A stretch of 64,000 nt of DNA from Gordonia prachuapensis (GTDB lineage Bacteria > Actinomycetota > Actinomycetes > Mycobacteriales > Mycobacteriaceae). The notes under the pieces were generated by a model. The model was not told where the DNA came from, made no database searches, and saw nothing but the letters and a program-made list of their open reading frames with translations. The position numbers were made by a program, and so were the translations under genes. Positions within the stretch are counted from its first letter, which is position 1, and each line of letters begins with the position of its first letter. The stretch is from positions 1-64,000 of the forward strand of contig NZ_JAZDUE010000003.1 of NCBI RefSeq assembly GCF_036350515.1. Reading direction: 5' to 3'. Below, piece by piece: positions 16,755 through 24,635 of this stretch.

Positions 16755-17708
16755 GTGGATTTCATCCGCACCCACCAGGGGCATCGGGTGGGTGCGGATG
16801 GTCTTGTCTGGGGTGTCGATTCGATGTGTACCGTGCTCTCTGAGCATGGGTGGCGCATCGCCCCGTCCACGTACTACGACCATGTCAACCGCGGCCCGAG
16901 CACCCGTATGCTGCGCGACGCGCATGTCATCGACGCGATCTATTCGCTGCGCAAGCAGCAACCGCTGACGCAGGTCCTGGGTTCACGTAAGACCTGGATA
17001 GTGTTGCGTGGCAGAGGTATAGACGTTGCTCGATGCACTGTAGAGCGGGTCATGCGGGAGATGGGATGGCGCGGCGCGACCAAGAAGAAGCGGGTACGCA
17101 CCACCGTGCCCGACTCGGGTGCGCATCGGCCGGCGGACCTGGTCGACCGGCAGTTCTGTGCCGCGGCACCCAACCGGTTGTGGGTGGCTGATTTCACCTA
17201 CTGTCGCACCGGATCAGGTTGGGCGTATACGGCATTCGTGATCGACGTGTTTGCCCGCAAGATTGTTGGCTGGAAGGTGGCCACGGAGATGACGGTGAAC
17301 CTGGTGACAGATGCGATCAACAATGCCATCGATAACAGGAAGCGTTGCGGTGTAGTCGATTTGACGAAACTGGTGCACCACAGCGATGCGGGAGCGCAAT
17401 ATACCGCTATCGTGTTCGGGCAGCGGCTGGCCGAAGAAGGTATCGCGGCCTCGATTGGCAGCGTTGGGGATAGCTACGACAATGCCCTGGCCGAATCGGT
17501 GAACGCCGACTACAAGAACGAACTCGTCGACAACCAGCCGCGGTTCCACGGAGCCACCGAGCTGTCACTGGGCACCGCGCAATGGGTGGCGTTCTACAAC
17601 CGGGAACGACCGCACAGCTACTGCGACGACCTCACCCCCGACCAGGCCGAGCAACTCCACTACCATCACCTCCGCACCCTCAATCCGGAGGAGGCACTCA
17701 CAACCTGA
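16755..17708 (+). CDS. IS6110-like transposase OrfB, copy 2
   Basis: Identical 317-residue product to the orfB at 15062, with an intact DDE catalytic core. Two intact identical copies so close together give a substrate for deletion back to a single copy by homologous recombination. Confidence 0.93.
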   Translation: MDFIRTHQGHRVGADGLVWGVDSMCTVLSEHGWRIAPSTYYDHVNRGPSTRMLRDAHVIDAIYSLRKQQPLTQVLGSRKTWIVLRGRGIDVARCTVERVMREMGWRGATKKKRVRTTVPDSGAHRPADLVDRQFCAAAPNRLWVADFTYCRTGSGWAYTAFVIDVFARKIVGWKVATEMTVNLVTDAINNAIDNRKRCGVVDLTKLVHHSDAGAQYTAIVFGQRLAEEGIAASIGSVGDSYDNALAESVNADYKNELVDNQPRFHGATELSLGTAQWVAFYNRERPHSYCDDLTPDQAEQLHYHHLRTLNPEEALTT

Positions 17709-17735
17709 GCTCTCCGGAAACGCCGGGATGGATCA

Positions 17736-17901
17736 TAATGCCTGGTCGCTGAGGAGGTTCGGAGTCTGGCGGGCTCGTGAGCCTGGTCCCTGAGGAGGTT
17801 CGGAGCGCTAGCGGAGGACCGTCACGAAGGGCCCCTTCGTGACGCCCCTCGCAGGCTCGGGGCTCCTCAGGGGTCGGGGGTCCTGACGCCCCTCGGGTAC
17901 T
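17736..17901 (+). repeat. 166-bp dispersed repeat, unit 4
   Basis: Follows IS copy 2. It differs from unit 2 by GGTTCGG in place of GGTTTGG in the middle, a rare mark separating the two halves of the tandem duplication. Confidence 0.92.
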
Positions 17902-18136
17902 TAATGCCTGGTCGCTGAGGAGGTTCGGAGTCTGGCGGGCTCGTGAGCCTGGTCCCTGAGGAGGTTCGGAGCGCTAGCGGAGAGCCGTCACGAAGGGCCC
18001 CTTCGTGACACCCCTCGCAGGCTCGGGGCTCCTCAGGGGTCGGGGGTCGTGACGCCCCTCGCAGGCTCGGGGCTCCTCAGGGGTCGGGGGTCGTGACGCC
18101 CCTCGCAGGCTCGGGGCTCCTCAGGGGTCGGGTGGT
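17902..18136 (+). repeat. Repeat unit 5 ending in three 44-bp tandem subrepeats
   Basis: The first ~100 bp match the 166-bp unit, with slight divergence (GGAGAGCCGTCACG). From 18005 the block GTGACGCCCCTCGCAGGCTC plus GGGGCTCCTCAGGGGTCGGG is repeated three times with a 44-bp period (starts 18005, 18049, 18093). The array stops 17 bp short of the osmoprotectant-binding protein stop codon. No gene is seen between 17709 and 18152. Confidence 0.92.
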
Positions 18137-18152
18137 GACGTCAGTCGCAACC

Positions 18153-19145
18153 TCAGGTCACCAGGCCTTCACGGACGAGCCAGTCGTACGCGACATCCGA
18201 GGGGTCCTCGCCGTCGATGTCGACCAGACCATTGAGATCCTGCATCACCGAGTCATCAAGCCGTTCCGACACGGTCTCCATCAGCGGAGCGATCTCCGGA
18301 TGTGCATCCAGGGTGTCCTTGCGCACCACGACGGTGCCGCTGTAGGGCAGGAAGAAGTTCCGATCGTCCTCGAGGACAGCGAGATTCAGGTTCTTGATGC
18401 GGCCGTCGGTGGTGTAGACCATCCCGAAGTTGCACGGCGAGCTGTTCGCGGTGGAGGTGTAGACCACCCCGGAGTCCATCTGGGTGACATTGCCGGTCGG
18501 GACGCCGTTCGGGGTGTTGTAGGGCATGTCGTAGGTCTCCAGCATCGGCAGGAATCCGTCTGGCCGGCTGAAGAACTCGTCGTTGATGCAGAACGTCCGA
18601 TCCGCCACCGGAAGCCGCGTGATGTCGGACATGGTTCGCACGCCCAGCCGTTCGGCCGTCGGGGTCGACGCCGCGAACGCGTAGGTGTTGTTGAAGTCGG
18701 CAGGCGGTAGCCACACCAGGTCGTTCTCGGCGAGTTCGACGTCATACACCTGCTGCCACAACTGCTGTGGGTCCGCGATCACGTCGGTCCGGCCGAGATA
18801 GGTGACCCAGGCGGTACCGGTGTACTCCCACGCGAGATCGGCTTCTCCGTTGAGCATCGCCTGCCGCGACGATGCGGAACCCGGTGCATTGGTCATGTCG
18901 TCGATGTCGGCGCCGGCAGCCGCGAGGTAGGTCGCGGCGATCTTGCCCAGCAGAACGCTCTCGGTGAAGTTCTTCGATGTCACCGTGATCCGGGGGCCGT
19001 CGAGTGGGGTGTCGCCGTCGGGGAGGGACGCTTCACGGAACGTCCCGGACGAGCTCACCAGTCCGCACGCGGCCAGCGTCACGACGGCCAGCACGAGTAC
19101 GACGAGACTGCGGGCGGTTCGGGTCATGTGTCGTCGGGCGGTCAT
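18153..19145 (-). CDS. Osmoprotectant (glycine betaine/choline-type) ABC transporter substrate-binding lipoprotein
   Basis: A 330-residue OpuAC-family binding protein. The signal peptide ends in the lipobox LAAC, with Cys near residue 28. The mature part begins with RITVTSKNFTESVLLGKI, a hallmark of OpuBC/ProX-type proteins for betaine, choline or carnitine. WEYTGTAWVTYLG and YVVRKDT-like segments (here VVVRKDTLDAHPEI) also fit. The start at 19145 overlaps the permease stop as ATGA; an internal ATG six codons later gives almost the same signal peptide. It is the last gene of a four-gene operon. The aromatic-cage residues that would define the ligand cannot be assigned safely. Confidence 0.9.
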   Translation of the reverse strand: MTARRHMTRTARSLVVLVLAVVTLAACGLVSSSGTFREASLPDGDTPLDGPRITVTSKNFTESVLLGKIAATYLAAAGADIDDMTNAPGSASSRQAMLNGEADLAWEYTGTAWVTYLGRTDVIADPQQLWQQVYDVELAENDLVWLPPADFNNTYAFAASTPTAERLGVRTMSDITRLPVADRTFCINDEFFSRPDGFLPMLETYDMPYNTPNGVPTGNVTQMDSGVVYTSTANSSPCNFGMVYTTDGRIKNLNLAVLEDDRNFFLPYSGTVVVRKDTLDAHPEIAPLMETVSERLDDSVMQDLNGLVDIDGEDPSDVAYDWLVREGLVT

Positions 19146-19879
19146 GCGAGCCCCCTGGGGGTGGCGGCCAGTTCGACCAGTCGGCCCAGCCAGTCGATGG
19201 TCAGCGCGAGCAGTCCCACCAGGACGGCGCCGGAGATCAGCAGCTTCGGCAGGAACAGGGTGACGCCGGTGGTGATCAGGGTGCCGAGGCTGGTCGCGCC
19301 GATGAATGTGCTCAGGGTCGCGGTGCCGACGAGGATGACCAGCGCGGTACGCACACCGTTGAGGATCACCGGGACGGCCAGCGGCAGCTCCACCTGCACC
19401 AGCGTGCGCACACTCGACAATCCGATGCCGCGCGCGGCTTCGACGGTGCGTTGGTCGACCTGGCGCAGACCGACGATGGTGTTCTGCAGGATGGGCAGGA
19501 CGGCGTACACGACCAGGCCGACGACGGCTGTGCGGAACCCGGTTCCCAGCCAGAACGTGAACAGGACGAGCAGACCGACGGCCGGTGCGGCCTGGCCGAT
19601 GTTGGCGATGTTCACCGCGATCGGATTGAGCCACTTCATCGACGGCCGGGTCAGCACGATGCCGAGCGGAATGGCGATGGCCACGACGATGACGGTGGCC
19701 ACCAGTGTCAGGGTGATGTGGTCGCCGATGGTGACCCGCAGGTTGTCCCAGGCGAGCGCTGCCTGCTCGACCTCGGTGAGGGTGGTGACCTGGTACCAGA
19801 CGATGTAGCCGACCAGGAGTGCGACGATGATGAGTGGCTCGAACCACACATCCATCGGGAGTCGTCTCAGTCGTCTCAT
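19142..19879 (-). CDS. Osmoprotectant ABC transporter permease 2, OpuBD type
   Basis: A 245-residue inner-membrane permease with six predicted hydrophobic segments and a BPD_transp_1 core. IANIGQAAPAVGLLVLF and the EAA-like loop EAARGIGLSSVRTLVQVELP are typical of OpuB/ProW-type betaine permeases, and GATSLGTLITTGV near the end is family-conserved. Its start overlaps the ATPase stop and its end overlaps the binding-protein start, each by 4 bp. It pairs with the second permease at the head of the operon. Confidence 0.9.
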   Translation of the reverse strand: MRRLRRLPMDVWFEPLIIVALLVGYIVWYQVTTLTEVEQAALAWDNLRVTIGDHITLTLVATVIVVAIAIPLGIVLTRPSMKWLNPIAVNIANIGQAAPAVGLLVLFTFWLGTGFRTAVVGLVVYAVLPILQNTIVGLRQVDQRTVEAARGIGLSSVRTLVQVELPLAVPVILNGVRTALVILVGTATLSTFIGATSLGTLITTGVTLFLPKLLISGAVLVGLLALTIDWLGRLVELAATPRGLA

Positions 19880-21147
19880 GCGTGCTCGCCGGGTTCGTCC
19901 TCGGCAGCGACGATGACCGGCATGTCGTCGGTGGCGCTGCCTTCGGGATGTTCGACGTAGCCGAGGTGCTCTTCGTCGGGTCGTGCCTCGGACAGCTGGG
20001 ATCGGATGACCTCCATGACGGTCCCGATCGAGAGCGACCCGACGACGGCACCGCGGCCGTCGGTGACGAGCACACCGCCCTGGCTGGCCGCCAGCATCGA
20101 GTCGAGGGCGTCGTTGAGCGTCGAGGAGCGCGCCACCACCGGCAGCCGGCGATCGATGTAGTCGGAAACCTGTGGTTTGGCGGCCAACTCGTCCAGCGAC
20201 GGCCAGGCGCGGGGATGGCCGTGTTCGTTCACCACCACCACCCAGGTGTGCCCGGCGGCGTGGGCCCGACCGAGGACTGTCTGGGTGTCCTCGCCGACCC
20301 GCGCGGTGGTCACGGGTTCGGCGTCCACGTCGCGCACCCGGGACAGCGTCAGATGCGCCAGGGTCGCACCGGATCCGATGAAATCCTCCACGAATGGCGA
20401 CGCGGGATTGGCCAGGATGTCCTCGGGCGGCGCGTACTGTTCCACATGGCCGCCCTCGGACAGGATCAGGACCTTGTCGCCGAGTTTGGTGGCCTCTTCG
20501 AAGTCGTGGGTGACGACGACGATCGTCTTGCCGAGTTCGTGCTGGATGCCGATCAGACTGTCCTGGAGCCGGACCCGGGTGATCGGGTCGACCGCTCCGA
20601 ACGGTTCATCCATCAACAGGATCGGCGGGTCGGCGGCCAATGCCCGGGCGACACCCACACGTTGTTGCTGTCCGCCGGACATGTCCTTCGGCAACCTGTC
20701 CGCGAACTCGGCGGCGTCGAGCCCGACGAGGTCGAGCAGATACTCGGTGCGTTCCGCGATGCGTTTGCGATCCCAGCCGAGTACGCGCGGGATGGCGCCG
20801 ATGTTCCGGGACACCGACCAGTGCGGGAACAGGCCCCCGGACTGGATCACGTATCCGATGCCCTGACGCAGTTCGTCGCCGTTCTCGTGGGTCACGTCGC
20901 GGCCGTCGATGAGGATGCGACCCTCGGTGGGTTCGATCAGCCGGTTGATCATCTTCAGGGTGGTGGTCTTCCCGCAGCCCGACGGTCCGACGAAGGCGAC
21001 AATGTCGCCGGCCTCGATCTCCAGATCCAGGCGGGCCACCGCCGGCCTGTCCTGCCCGCGGTAGCGCTTCATCACACCATCGAGGTGAATCGACGCCCCG
21101 GTGACCTTCCGGTCCGGATTGGTTGACGCGGTGGACGATTCGGTCAT
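19876..21147 (-). CDS. Osmoprotectant ABC transporter ATP-binding protein with tandem CBS domains
   Basis: A 423-residue ProV/OpuA-type ATPase. Walker A GPSGCGKTT, signature MSGGQQQRVGVARAL, Walker B ILLMDEPFGAVD and the H-loop VVVTHDFEEA lie in residues 1-250. The C-terminal part (about 280-400) is a CBS pair (VVVVNEHG; LDSMLAASQGGVLVTDGRGAVVG), which in this family senses ionic strength or nucleotides such as c-di-AMP and gates transport. The ligand sensed here is unknown. Overlapping starts and stops with both neighbouring permease genes indicate translational coupling. Confidence 0.93.
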   Translation of the reverse strand: MTESSTASTNPDRKVTGASIHLDGVMKRYRGQDRPAVARLDLEIEAGDIVAFVGPSGCGKTTTLKMINRLIEPTEGRILIDGRDVTHENGDELRQGIGYVIQSGGLFPHWSVSRNIGAIPRVLGWDRKRIAERTEYLLDLVGLDAAEFADRLPKDMSGGQQQRVGVARALAADPPILLMDEPFGAVDPITRVRLQDSLIGIQHELGKTIVVVTHDFEEATKLGDKVLILSEGGHVEQYAPPEDILANPASPFVEDFIGSGATLAHLTLSRVRDVDAEPVTTARVGEDTQTVLGRAHAAGHTWVVVVNEHGHPRAWPSLDELAAKPQVSDYIDRRLPVVARSSTLNDALDSMLAASQGGVLVTDGRGAVVGSLSIGTVMEVIRSQLSEARPDEEHLGYVEHPEGSATDDMPVIVAAEDEPGEHA

Positions 21148-21806
21148 TGGAGTCCTTTGGAGATCGTGAGGCGGCCGAGCAGGACCAGCAGTCCGTCGAA
21201 CACAAGGGCGATGATGACGATGAGAATCGTTCCGGTGAGCGCCATCTCGAGGGCGTTGGCGCCGCCGAGGCGGGAGAGTCCGCTGAAGATGAGTGATCCC
21301 AGTCCTGGACCGAGCACGTACGCGACGATCGCGGCGATGCCGATGATCATCTGCGTCGACACCCGTATGCCGGTGAGGATCACCGGCCAGGCGATCGGCA
21401 ATTCGACCGAGAGCAGGATTCGCCAGCGAGGCAGCCCGATCCCCCGCGCCGATTCGATCACCGCGGGAGGTACCGAGCGCAATCCGACGATCGCGTTACC
21501 GATCACGGGCATCGTCGCGAAGAACGCGAGCATGATGAACGATGGCACCACGCCGAGTCCGAACGGCACGATGAGCAGCGCCAACAGGGCGAGTGAGGGA
21601 ATGGTCAGGGCGACACGGCTGCTCGTCAGGGTCAACGAGGAGAAGAACGGCATCCGATACACCGCGGCCGCGACGACGACGGCGACGATGGTGCCGACCA
21701 GGACGGTCTGAAATGCCAGCGAGGCATGCTGATAGGTGAGGAATGTCAGGTTCGCCGCGTGGTCCTGCACGTAGTCCCACAATTGCACACCGAACCCCCT
21801 CGTCAT
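21144..21806 (-). CDS. Osmoprotectant ABC transporter permease 1, OpuBB type
   Basis: A 220-residue permease with the sequence WDYVQDHAANLTFLTYQHASLA near the start and EAA-like loop ESARGIGLPRWRILLSVELP, typical of the betaine/choline importer family. The ATG at 21806 is preferred because the family N-terminus begins just before the first helix. A GTG at 21836 would add ten residues and cannot be excluded. First gene of the permease-ATPase-permease-binding protein operon. The roughly 200 bp upstream would hold its promoter, but I recognise no operator or riboswitch there. Confidence 0.9.
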   Translation of the reverse strand: MTRGFGVQLWDYVQDHAANLTFLTYQHASLAFQTVLVGTIVAVVVAAAVYRMPFFSSLTLTSSRVALTIPSLALLALLIVPFGLGVVPSFIMLAFFATMPVIGNAIVGLRSVPPAVIESARGIGLPRWRILLSVELPIAWPVILTGIRVSTQMIIGIAAIVAYVLGPGLGSLIFSGLSRLGGANALEMALTGTILIVIIALVFDGLLVLLGRLTISKGLQ

Positions 21807-22022
21807 CGGCCCCGACGCGACCGGCCGGTCGGACACCGTCTACTCGATCGGGGAACCGGACCGGTATTTCACCCTATCGCCGAAATCAAACGCTCAGGCG
21901 GTTTGTCGCGTTATGTGATCCGGAATCAGCGCGCCCGTTGTTCCGGCAAAGGCCGCCTGAACAGCGCTGATACCGACCAGGTAACGATTCGTCGAAAATG
22001 TCAACGATTGTGCCGGGAACGC

Positions 22023-22442
22023 TCAGATCTTCGCGTCGAAGCATTTCTCCAAGGTGCGCCGCGTTATTCGCCATCCGGCGTCGGTCAGCCGCCACTCGTC
22101 GGCGTACCAGAGTCCGAGCAGGAAGGTCGAGTCATCCGGGACCTGCATGGGATTGAGACACATGGTCCGGGTGGTCGCGGTGTCGCCGTCGACCCGGATG
22201 TCGTGATTACCGACGAGATGGCAGTACGCGGAGAAAGCCGGAAGCACCTGTGACAGCCAGTCCTTCACCGCGCCGACGTCGCCGGTGATCCCACCCATCG
22301 CGGTGTAGTCGATGACGGCGTCGGTGGCGAAGACCGAATCGAGGTCATCGAAGCGGGCGGAATCGACTGCGGTGCAGTAGTCGGTGATCACCTGCTCGAT
22401 CTCGAGGCGGGCGGAGATCTCTTCGATGGTCAGCATGCCCAT
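22023..22442 (-). CDS. SnoaL-like / NTF2-fold protein
   Basis: A 139-residue protein of the SnoaL_4 type. The first helix EISARLEIEQVITDYCTAVDSARFDDLDSVFATDAVIDY is characteristic, with the DSARFDDLDSVF pattern shared by aldol-cyclase, dehydratase and steroid-isomerase-like members. It is divergent from a TetR gene with only 40 bp between starts, so the regulator may control it. No reaction can be assigned; members of this fold act on polyketide, steroid or aromatic intermediates or have no catalytic role. Confidence 0.8.
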   Translation of the reverse strand: MGMLTIEEISARLEIEQVITDYCTAVDSARFDDLDSVFATDAVIDYTAMGGITGDVGAVKDWLSQVLPAFSAYCHLVGNHDIRVDGDTATTRTMCLNPMQVPDDSTFLLGLWYADEWRLTDAGWRITRRTLEKCFDAKI

Positions 22443-22482
22443 TGATTACCCCACCGGGGCGGTCCTCGTTAGGGTTATGGGT

Positions 22483-23184
22483 ATGGCAGTGAGCCGCCCC
22501 ACCGACAAATCCGAGGAGGTGCAACGAGCGCCCCGGGCCCGGATGACCGGCCCGCAGCGCCGTCTGCAGCTCATCGAGGTGGCCCGTGGCCTGTTCGCCG
22601 AGCGTGGGTTCGAGGGCACCTCCGTCGAGGAGATCGCTCAGCGCGCCGGGGTGTCCAAGCCCATCGTCTACGAGCATTTCGGTGGCAAGGAAGGCCTCTA
22701 CGCAGTGGTCGTCGACCGCGAGATGGAGACCCTTCTCGAGATGGTCACGTCGTCGCTGTCCAAGAACCGGTCGCTCTACCGGATCCAGCAGGTCGCCCTC
22801 GCGTTGTTGACGTACATGGAGGAACGTACCGACGGCTTCCGCATCCTGGTCCGCGGCGACCGCACCGACAGCGCCGACACCACCACCTACTCGAGCCTGC
22901 TGAACGACGCGATCAGTCAGGTCGAACACATCCTGGCCGGCGACTTCGAGCGTCGGGGCTTCGACCCCGCGTTGGCGCCGCTCTACGCCCAGGCCCTGGT
23001 CGGGATGGTGTCGGTGACCGCGCAGTGGTGGCTCGACGTGCGAGAGCCATCCAAGGAGGTCGTCGCCGCGCACCTGGTGAACCTCTGCTGGAACGGTCTG
23101 ACCCGTCTGGACCCCGCCCCCGAACTGGTCGGCCCCGAGTATGTGGAGGCACGCGACCGCACCACGGCGGACGAACAGGAGTGA
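22483..23184 (+). CDS. TetR-family transcriptional regulator (Rv1019-like position)
   Basis: A 233-residue regulator. The helix-turn-helix lies at about residues 35-75 (GTSVEEIAQRAGVSKPIVYEHFGGKEGLYAVVV), and the remainder is a helical ligand-binding domain. The ATG at 22483 was chosen; one at 22477 is equally placed and adds two residues. It lies between glmU and mfd, as Rv1019 does in M. tuberculosis, so it is probably the conserved gene of that locus, here separated from glmU by an 18-kb accessory block. Likely targets are itself and the divergent SnoaL-like gene. The ligand is unknown. Confidence 0.9.
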   Translation: MAVSRPTDKSEEVQRAPRARMTGPQRRLQLIEVARGLFAERGFEGTSVEEIAQRAGVSKPIVYEHFGGKEGLYAVVVDREMETLLEMVTSSLSKNRSLYRIQQVALALLTYMEERTDGFRILVRGDRTDSADTTTYSSLLNDAISQVEHILAGDFERRGFDPALAPLYAQALVGMVSVTAQWWLDVREPSKEVVAAHLVNLCWNGLTRLDPAPELVGPEYVEARDRTTADEQE

Positions 23185-23193
23185 CGACGGGCC

Positions 23194-23988
23194 TCAGCCC
23201 ATCACGACACTGCGCTTCGCGAGGCCCATCCAGAATCCGTCGATCGCCTGATCCGGGCGCTGCTCGACGTCGTCGCTGGCGCCGAGCGCGACGAACAGCG
23301 GTGCGAAGTGTTCGATCGTCGGATGCGCGTAGGGCATACCCGGTGCGCGGCTGCGGAAGTCGAGCAGTGCTTCGACGTCTCCCGCCGCGAACCGTTCGTG
23401 GGCCCAGGCATCGAACTCGGCCGACCATCCCGGTGGCGTGGCCTCGGGGCGTCGATCGGTGAGGTACGGAAGTCCATGGGTGGTGAAGCCGGAGCCGATG
23501 ATCAGCACGCCTTCGTCGCGCAGGGGTGCGAGACGACGTCCGAGGTCCAGGAGCCGCTCGGGTTCCAGCGTGGGCAGCGAGATCTGCAGGACCGGGATGT
23601 CGGCCTCGGGATACATGACCGTCAGGGGCACGTAGGCGCCGTGATCGAGGCGTCGGTGGTGATCGACGGCAACCGGTTCGCCGTCGGGCATCATCGTCGC
23701 GATCCGCGCGGCGAGGTGGCCGGCGCCCGGCGACCAGTACGTCGTCCGATAAAAGCGGTCGGGGAATCCCCAGAAGTCGTAGGTGAGCGGGGTGCTCGGG
23801 TCGGTGGACCCGATGGTCAGCGGCGCCGCCTCCCAGTGCGCGGAGACCACGAGGATCGCGGTCGGACGGGTCAGGGCGCGCGACAACTCGGTCAGCTGGT
23901 CCACCCACCGGGCACTGTCGACCAGCGGCGGCGCGCCGTGGCTCAGGAACAGGGTCGGCGGACGCTGCGGATCCGCGGTGTCGGTCAT
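23194..23988 (-). CDS. DODA-type (LigB-fold) extradiol ring-opening dioxygenase
   Basis: A 264-residue protein of the class III extradiol family related to YgiD/4,5-DOPA dioxygenase. Metal-binding histidines are visible as His17 (SHGAPP) and His51 (VVSAHWE), with a further His in GSGFTTHGL. The C-terminus with TIEHFAPLFVALGA is typical. These enzymes open catechol rings using Fe(II) or Zn(II); E. coli YgiD acts on DOPA, but the physiological substrate of bacterial members is mostly unknown. The ATG at 23988 gives the family N-terminus; an upstream extension of 13 residues is unlikely. It ends 9 bp after the convergent TetR stop. Confidence 0.86.
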   Translation of the reverse strand: MTDTADPQRPPTLFLSHGAPPLVDSARWVDQLTELSRALTRPTAILVVSAHWEAAPLTIGSTDPSTPLTYDFWGFPDRFYRTTYWSPGAGHLAARIATMMPDGEPVAVDHHRRLDHGAYVPLTVMYPEADIPVLQISLPTLEPERLLDLGRRLAPLRDEGVLIIGSGFTTHGLPYLTDRRPEATPPGWSAEFDAWAHERFAAGDVEALLDFRSRAPGMPYAHPTIEHFAPLFVALGASDDVEQRPDQAIDGFWMGLAKRSVVMG

Positions 23989-24074
23989 GATCTGCTCAAC
24001 CCGAGCCGTGGCGTGATTGATTCCCACATGTCCGACCGACCGGCTGGTCGCGCGGGTCCGGCATCATCGTCGTC

Positions 24075-24587
24075 ATGGTCACCATTCGTCCTGCGCTCGC
24101 CGCAGACTGTGCGGCGATCGCCGACATCTATGGGTACTACGTCGACAACACGGTCGCGACATTCGACTACGAGGCTCCCTCCGTGGCGGCGTGGGAAGCC
24201 AAACTCTCGGCCATCGAGGCGGCCCGGCGGCCGTTCCTCGTCGCCGAGGAAACCGATGGCGCGCAGAGTTCCGGCGTGCTCGGGTTCGCGTACCTCGGGC
24301 CCTTCCGGGACAAGCGTGCCTATAAACGGACGGTCGAGGACACCATCTATCTCCGTCGTGACGCCGGTGGGCGCGGCATCGGCACGACGCTGCTCGCGGC
24401 CCTCGTCGACGCGGCAGATCCCCAGAACGTGCGGCAGATCATCGCGGTGATCGCGGCCACCGGCGGTGAGGCATCGATCGCGCTGCACCGCAAGAACGGA
24501 TTCGCCGAGGTGGGTCGAACGCCGGCGGTGGGCTACAAGTTCGAGCAGTGGATCGATTGCGTGTACCTACAGCGGTCGGTCGGCTGA
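24075..24587 (+). CDS. GNAT N-acetyltransferase, phosphinothricin-acetyltransferase-like
   Basis: A 170-residue GNAT enzyme. The N-terminal segment IADIYGYYVDNTVATFDYEAP and the core VEDTIYLRRDAGGRGIGTTLL (acetyl-CoA pyrophosphate loop GGRGIG) match the Pat/Bar/YncA-like group, whose members acetylate phosphinothricin, methionine sulfone or sulfoximine. HRKNGFAEVG is the usual C-terminal motif. A housekeeping detoxification role is more likely than antibiotic self-resistance, as no biosynthetic genes are nearby. Confidence 0.85.
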   Translation: MVTIRPALAADCAAIADIYGYYVDNTVATFDYEAPSVAAWEAKLSAIEAARRPFLVAEETDGAQSSGVLGFAYLGPFRDKRAYKRTVEDTIYLRRDAGGRGIGTTLLAALVDAADPQNVRQIIAVIAATGGEASIALHRKNGFAEVGRTPAVGYKFEQWIDCVYLQRSVG

Positions 24588-24635
24588 TCAACAGCGCATT
24601 CGGTCGATGGCGGCGCCGTCGTTAGAATCGCAGGA

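Larger units (their letters stand above)
16378..17735 (+). mobile_element. IS3-family (IS51-group, IS6110-like) insertion sequence, copy 2
   Basis: Same length, ends, internal frames and TAA flanks as copy 1, displaced by exactly 1,693 bp. Both encoded proteins are identical to those of copy 1. The shared flanks show it arose with the tandem duplication, not by independent transposition. Confidence 0.93.
14516..17901 (+). repeat. 1,693-bp tandem duplication carrying two IS copies
   Basis: Positions 14516-16208 and 16209-17901 are two head-to-tail copies of the same 1,693 bp: repeat unit, IS element, repeat unit. The copies agree essentially base for base; one difference I noticed is GGTTTGG versus GGTTCGG in the last repeat unit. 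This is better explained by unequal recombination between the flanking 166-bp repeats than by two separate insertions. Confidence 0.9.

Noticed and set aside
21837..22022. Riboswitch upstream of the osmoprotectant operon
   Set aside because: No recognisable conserved riboswitch core could be found by eye in the 186 bp.
5430..22482. Integrated phage or ICE bounded by tRNA-Gln
   Set aside because: No integrase, excisionase, relaxase or phage structural gene and no second copy of the tRNA 3' end was seen in the block.
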